A stretch of DNA of 7,125 nucleotides, from positions 1 through 7,125 of the forward strand of contig JALVBA010000249.1 in the NCBI GenBank assembly GCA_027010905.1. Direction: 5' to 3'. The stretch comes from Marinilabiliaceae bacterium (lineage in GTDB: Bacteria; Bacteroidota; Bacteroidia; Bacteroidales; Marinilabiliaceae). Both the position numbers and the translations under genes were made by a program. The notes under the pieces are model-generated. The model did not search any database. It worked only from the letters and a program-made list of their open reading frames with translations, and was not told where the DNA came from. Position 1 is the first letter of the stretch, and every line of letters starts with the position of its first letter. Positions 4,885 through 7,125 of the stretch are shown one piece after another.

Positions 4885-7107
4885 CTAATTATCAATGGAG
4901 TATCGTATCTGATCAAACATGATTGGGAGATCCTCTTTGTTGATGCCATTTTTTATTAAGGTTTCAATATCGTCATAAAATGCCTCCTCGAATGCTTTTA
5001 ATGAATTCCCCGAAGTAAGCACACTTTTCTGGTAGATATTTAGTGCCTCTTTTCGTTCACCTCTACACCACAGTACATGACCCAGATTCATCAGGTCGTT
5101 GCCGTTTTTCTCATTAACAATGAGCTTCTGATAATACTTCTCAGACTGCTCAAACTTACCAAGAACAAACGAACACCAGGCAATAGGTCGCCACACTTTT
5201 GTGTTTGAACTGTCCATATACTCAACTTTAAAATAATATTTCAATGCCTCTTTGTACTCTTTTGTTTCGTACAGGCAGTGACCTATTGACGCTAAAGTGT
5301 GCAGGTTTTCAGGTGTTAGGGTATCTGCTTCCTTGTAGTATTCAAGAGCCTTTTCAGGACTGTTAAGATGCAGATAGCAAAATGCTATCTTTTTCTTATT
5401 CCAGGCTGTTTGTGTCTCAAAAAAATCGGCACGAAGATACCAGTTTAGTGCACCCTTGTAATCATTAAGCTGGTGATGACAGTAAGCTATTTTCTGAGTA
5501 ATATCCAAAGAGGGCTTGCCCTCTTCCGAAATAGAGATGAATATTTCAAGAGCTTCGGGATAGTAGCTTTTTTTGAAGAAGTACTCGCCAATCTGTGTCT
5601 TTGTCTCCATCTCAGGAAGAAGAATATTAAAAAACCACTTGTTGTGGAATGTCATATCCCACCTGAAAATATCTTCAAAATGGTGTTTTTGTGGATGAAC
5701 TTTAAACAGCCGGTACAAATCCTGAATGTATTGATTTGATATTGTCAGCTTTGAGTAGTTGGCGTTAAGTGCCGATTCGTCTTTTTCTATATCGGCCATC
5801 TGTTGCAGCTCTGCCCCAAACATAGTTCCCATCATCTCCTTCTGCATCGATGGCATATGCTGAACACTCATTACCAGTGAGTACTTGTCAGAGTTACACA
5901 GAAACCGTGAGTTTTCAAGCCCCTCTAAAAGCTCTTTACTTTTAAATGCGTCGGTTTCATCTTCTAATGCCTCTACCACTGCCGGGTTGTTTAGGTGAAA
6001 GGGTGTTAGCCAGTTAGATATCTCATTGAAAAAAGGGAAGTGTTTTAACATCTTGAATGTTGTCAAGAAAACGTCAGCACCTTCAAGCTGCCATTTGCTA
6101 ACCTCTTCAAGTTTGTTCAACAACTCAGGTGAATCCTGAAACACATCTTCCCAGTCAGGGTTTTTATCCTCCTTGAACTTATCACTGATGAGGTTTTCCA
6201 AATCAAGCTTATCCGCTATTATTGGTTGCATCTTAACAACCTCAGGCAAAATATCATCAGTAAGCTTTTTTGATATCTTCTCTGTTTCTCTGGTACGGAT
6301 GAGTTGGATAACGATGGTTTTAATCAGCTCAGTTAGTTTCTCATTCTCCGCCAGTATTTTTATCCTCGACTTAATTTCATCACTGTTTTTTATTCGGTCA
6401 TCATACTTGTATAGGATTAATAGTAAGCCCGTAACTACCCTTGCGCTGACCTGCTCATCATCATGCTTAAGAAGGTTGAAAAGTAAAAGTATAAGTTTGT
6501 GGCTGTATTGTTGAAGCAAAGCCAATACAACAGCCGAGCTAAACAGAGCTTTGTGATTCCACGGAATCTGATTGTTGTTAAACAGAGATGTTAGGAGTTG
6601 TGTCGAATCATTAGTTGAGTATGCCTCTGTCCAGATAGCATTGAACAGACTGTAGACGGTTTGTTGGTCGTTATCGGTGAATAGTGAGTGGGTAGATGCA
6701 AGTTGCCGTAGTTCAAAGTTAGACACAGAAGAGGTGTAATTTTCAATAGTCTCTTTTAATAATGTAGTCTCCAATGAATGTTTAGTCTCGTAATAGATAT
6801 CTGAGCTATACTTGCCGAGTAAAAAGTCGTAAGTTTTATCTATTAGCAGATATATCTCAGTTATTTGCTGAAAATATATCTTCTGGCGTTCGGGGTCGGT
6901 AATTCCCTCAACCATATATTTCAGCATATTTCTGTAGTTAAACTCAAGATTGTAATGCAAATCAATCAAGTCACTGTTATGAGTCTCTTTAACTAAGGGC
7001 GCAATAGTATCAAAAGCCTCTTTAATGTGATGTTCAGTAAGAGCCTTGCAAACAGATTTATAAGATGCTTTTATTGTTTGTATCGTTATTTTATCAGGTG
7101 ATATCAT
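4885..7107 (-). CDS. Tetratricopeptide-repeat protein of unknown function (possibly 5'-incomplete)
   Basis: The frame encodes 740 residues from the ATG at 7107. The N-terminal two thirds are helical with no recognised domain. Residues about 185-240 (SSAVVLALLQQ to GLLLILYKYDD) look like a HEAT-type helical repeat. The C-terminal third has about six TPR units at roughly 505-530, 537-565, 572-598, 602-632, 636-665 and 671-697. Canonical examples are IAFCYLHLNSPEKALEYYKE and LASIGHCLYETKEYKEALKY. TPR arrays form protein-binding superhelices, and the partner here is unknown. No signal peptide or membrane helix is seen, so a cytoplasmic location is inferred. The 18 bases before the ATG contain no stop in frame, so the true start may lie outside the window. 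It is the first visible gene of a same-strand trio with the DUF3859-like and antiporter genes, but the 143-base gap argues against tight coupling. Confidence 0.85.
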   Translation of the reverse strand: MISPDKITIQTIKASYKSVCKALTEHHIKEAFDTIAPLVKETHNSDLIDLHYNLEFNYRNMLKYMVEGITDPERQKIYFQQITEIYLLIDKTYDFLLGKYSSDIYYETKHSLETTLLKETIENYTSSVSNFELRQLASTHSLFTDNDQQTVYSLFNAIWTEAYSTNDSTQLLTSLFNNNQIPWNHKALFSSAVVLALLQQYSHKLILLLFNLLKHDDEQVSARVVTGLLLILYKYDDRIKNSDEIKSRIKILAENEKLTELIKTIVIQLIRTRETEKISKKLTDDILPEVVKMQPIIADKLDLENLISDKFKEDKNPDWEDVFQDSPELLNKLEEVSKWQLEGADVFLTTFKMLKHFPFFNEISNWLTPFHLNNPAVVEALEDETDAFKSKELLEGLENSRFLCNSDKYSLVMSVQHMPSMQKEMMGTMFGAELQQMADIEKDESALNANYSKLTISNQYIQDLYRLFKVHPQKHHFEDIFRWDMTFHNKWFFNILLPEMETKTQIGEYFFKKSYYPEALEIFISISEEGKPSLDITQKIAYCHHQLNDYKGALNWYLRADFFETQTAWNKKKIAFCYLHLNSPEKALEYYKEADTLTPENLHTLASIGHCLYETKEYKEALKYYFKVEYMDSSNTKVWRPIAWCSFVLGKFEQSEKYYQKLIVNEKNGNDLMNLGHVLWCRGERKEALNIYQKSVLTSGNSLKAFEEAFYDDIETLIKNGINKEDLPIMFDQIRYSIDN

Positions 7108-7125
7108 GACTGTTATTCTTTTGCA

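Noticed and set aside
5473..6514. Plus-strand open frames opposite the TPR gene
   Set aside because: They are antisense shadows of a well-supported coding region with TPR repeats.
7116..7125. TTCTTTTGCA at the right edge as a rightward promoter box
   Set aside because: The TA of TAnnTTTG is missing at the required position and the downstream sequence is outside the window.
1..7125. CRISPR arrays, tRNA or rRNA genes, riboswitches, defence-system genes
   Set aside because: No regularly spaced direct repeats, no tRNA-like cloverleaf, no rRNA-like sequence and no recognisable defence domains were found on either strand by eye.

Overview
The window most likely comes from a low-GC member of the Bacteroidota. 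A TAnnTTTG-type -7 box (TACTTTTG at 1174-1181) lies 25 bases upstream of ychF, the genes lack Shine-Dalgarno sequences, and the protein content (a long TPR protein, an RCK-type cation/proton antiporter) fits that phylum. The genus cannot be given from this sequence alone.

Layout. Positions 2-106 (+) hold the C-terminal tail of an unrecognised gene that enters from the left. An IS630-family insertion sequence (about 83-1125) follows, with its transposase on the minus strand split into two frames around an A7 tract. The element appears to have landed in the TAA stop codon of the left-hand gene. It ends about 80 bases before ychF (1207-2307, +), which keeps its own promoter. ychF converges on a minus-strand gene with only 4 bases between the stop codons. 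From right to left the minus strand carries a large TPR protein (4885-7107, possibly starting outside the window), a small DUF3859-like protein (4355-4741) and a two-part cation/proton antiporter (2312-4207). The two gaps between these three genes are about 145 bases each, so a single operon is possible but not shown.

Function. YchF is a housekeeping ATPase linked to translation and stress. The antiporter would move Na+ or K+ against H+ at the inner membrane under control of a cytoplasmic nucleotide-binding domain. The TPR and DUF3859 proteins have no assigned role, and nothing in the sequence links the three minus-strand genes into one pathway.

No clear new defence, CRISPR or RNA-based system is visible. 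The points most worth a second look are the transposon's use of the host stop codon, the frameshift organisation of its transposase, an unexplained hydrophobic reading frame at 4763-4870 (+), and an orphan promoter-like box at 4332-4339 (+).
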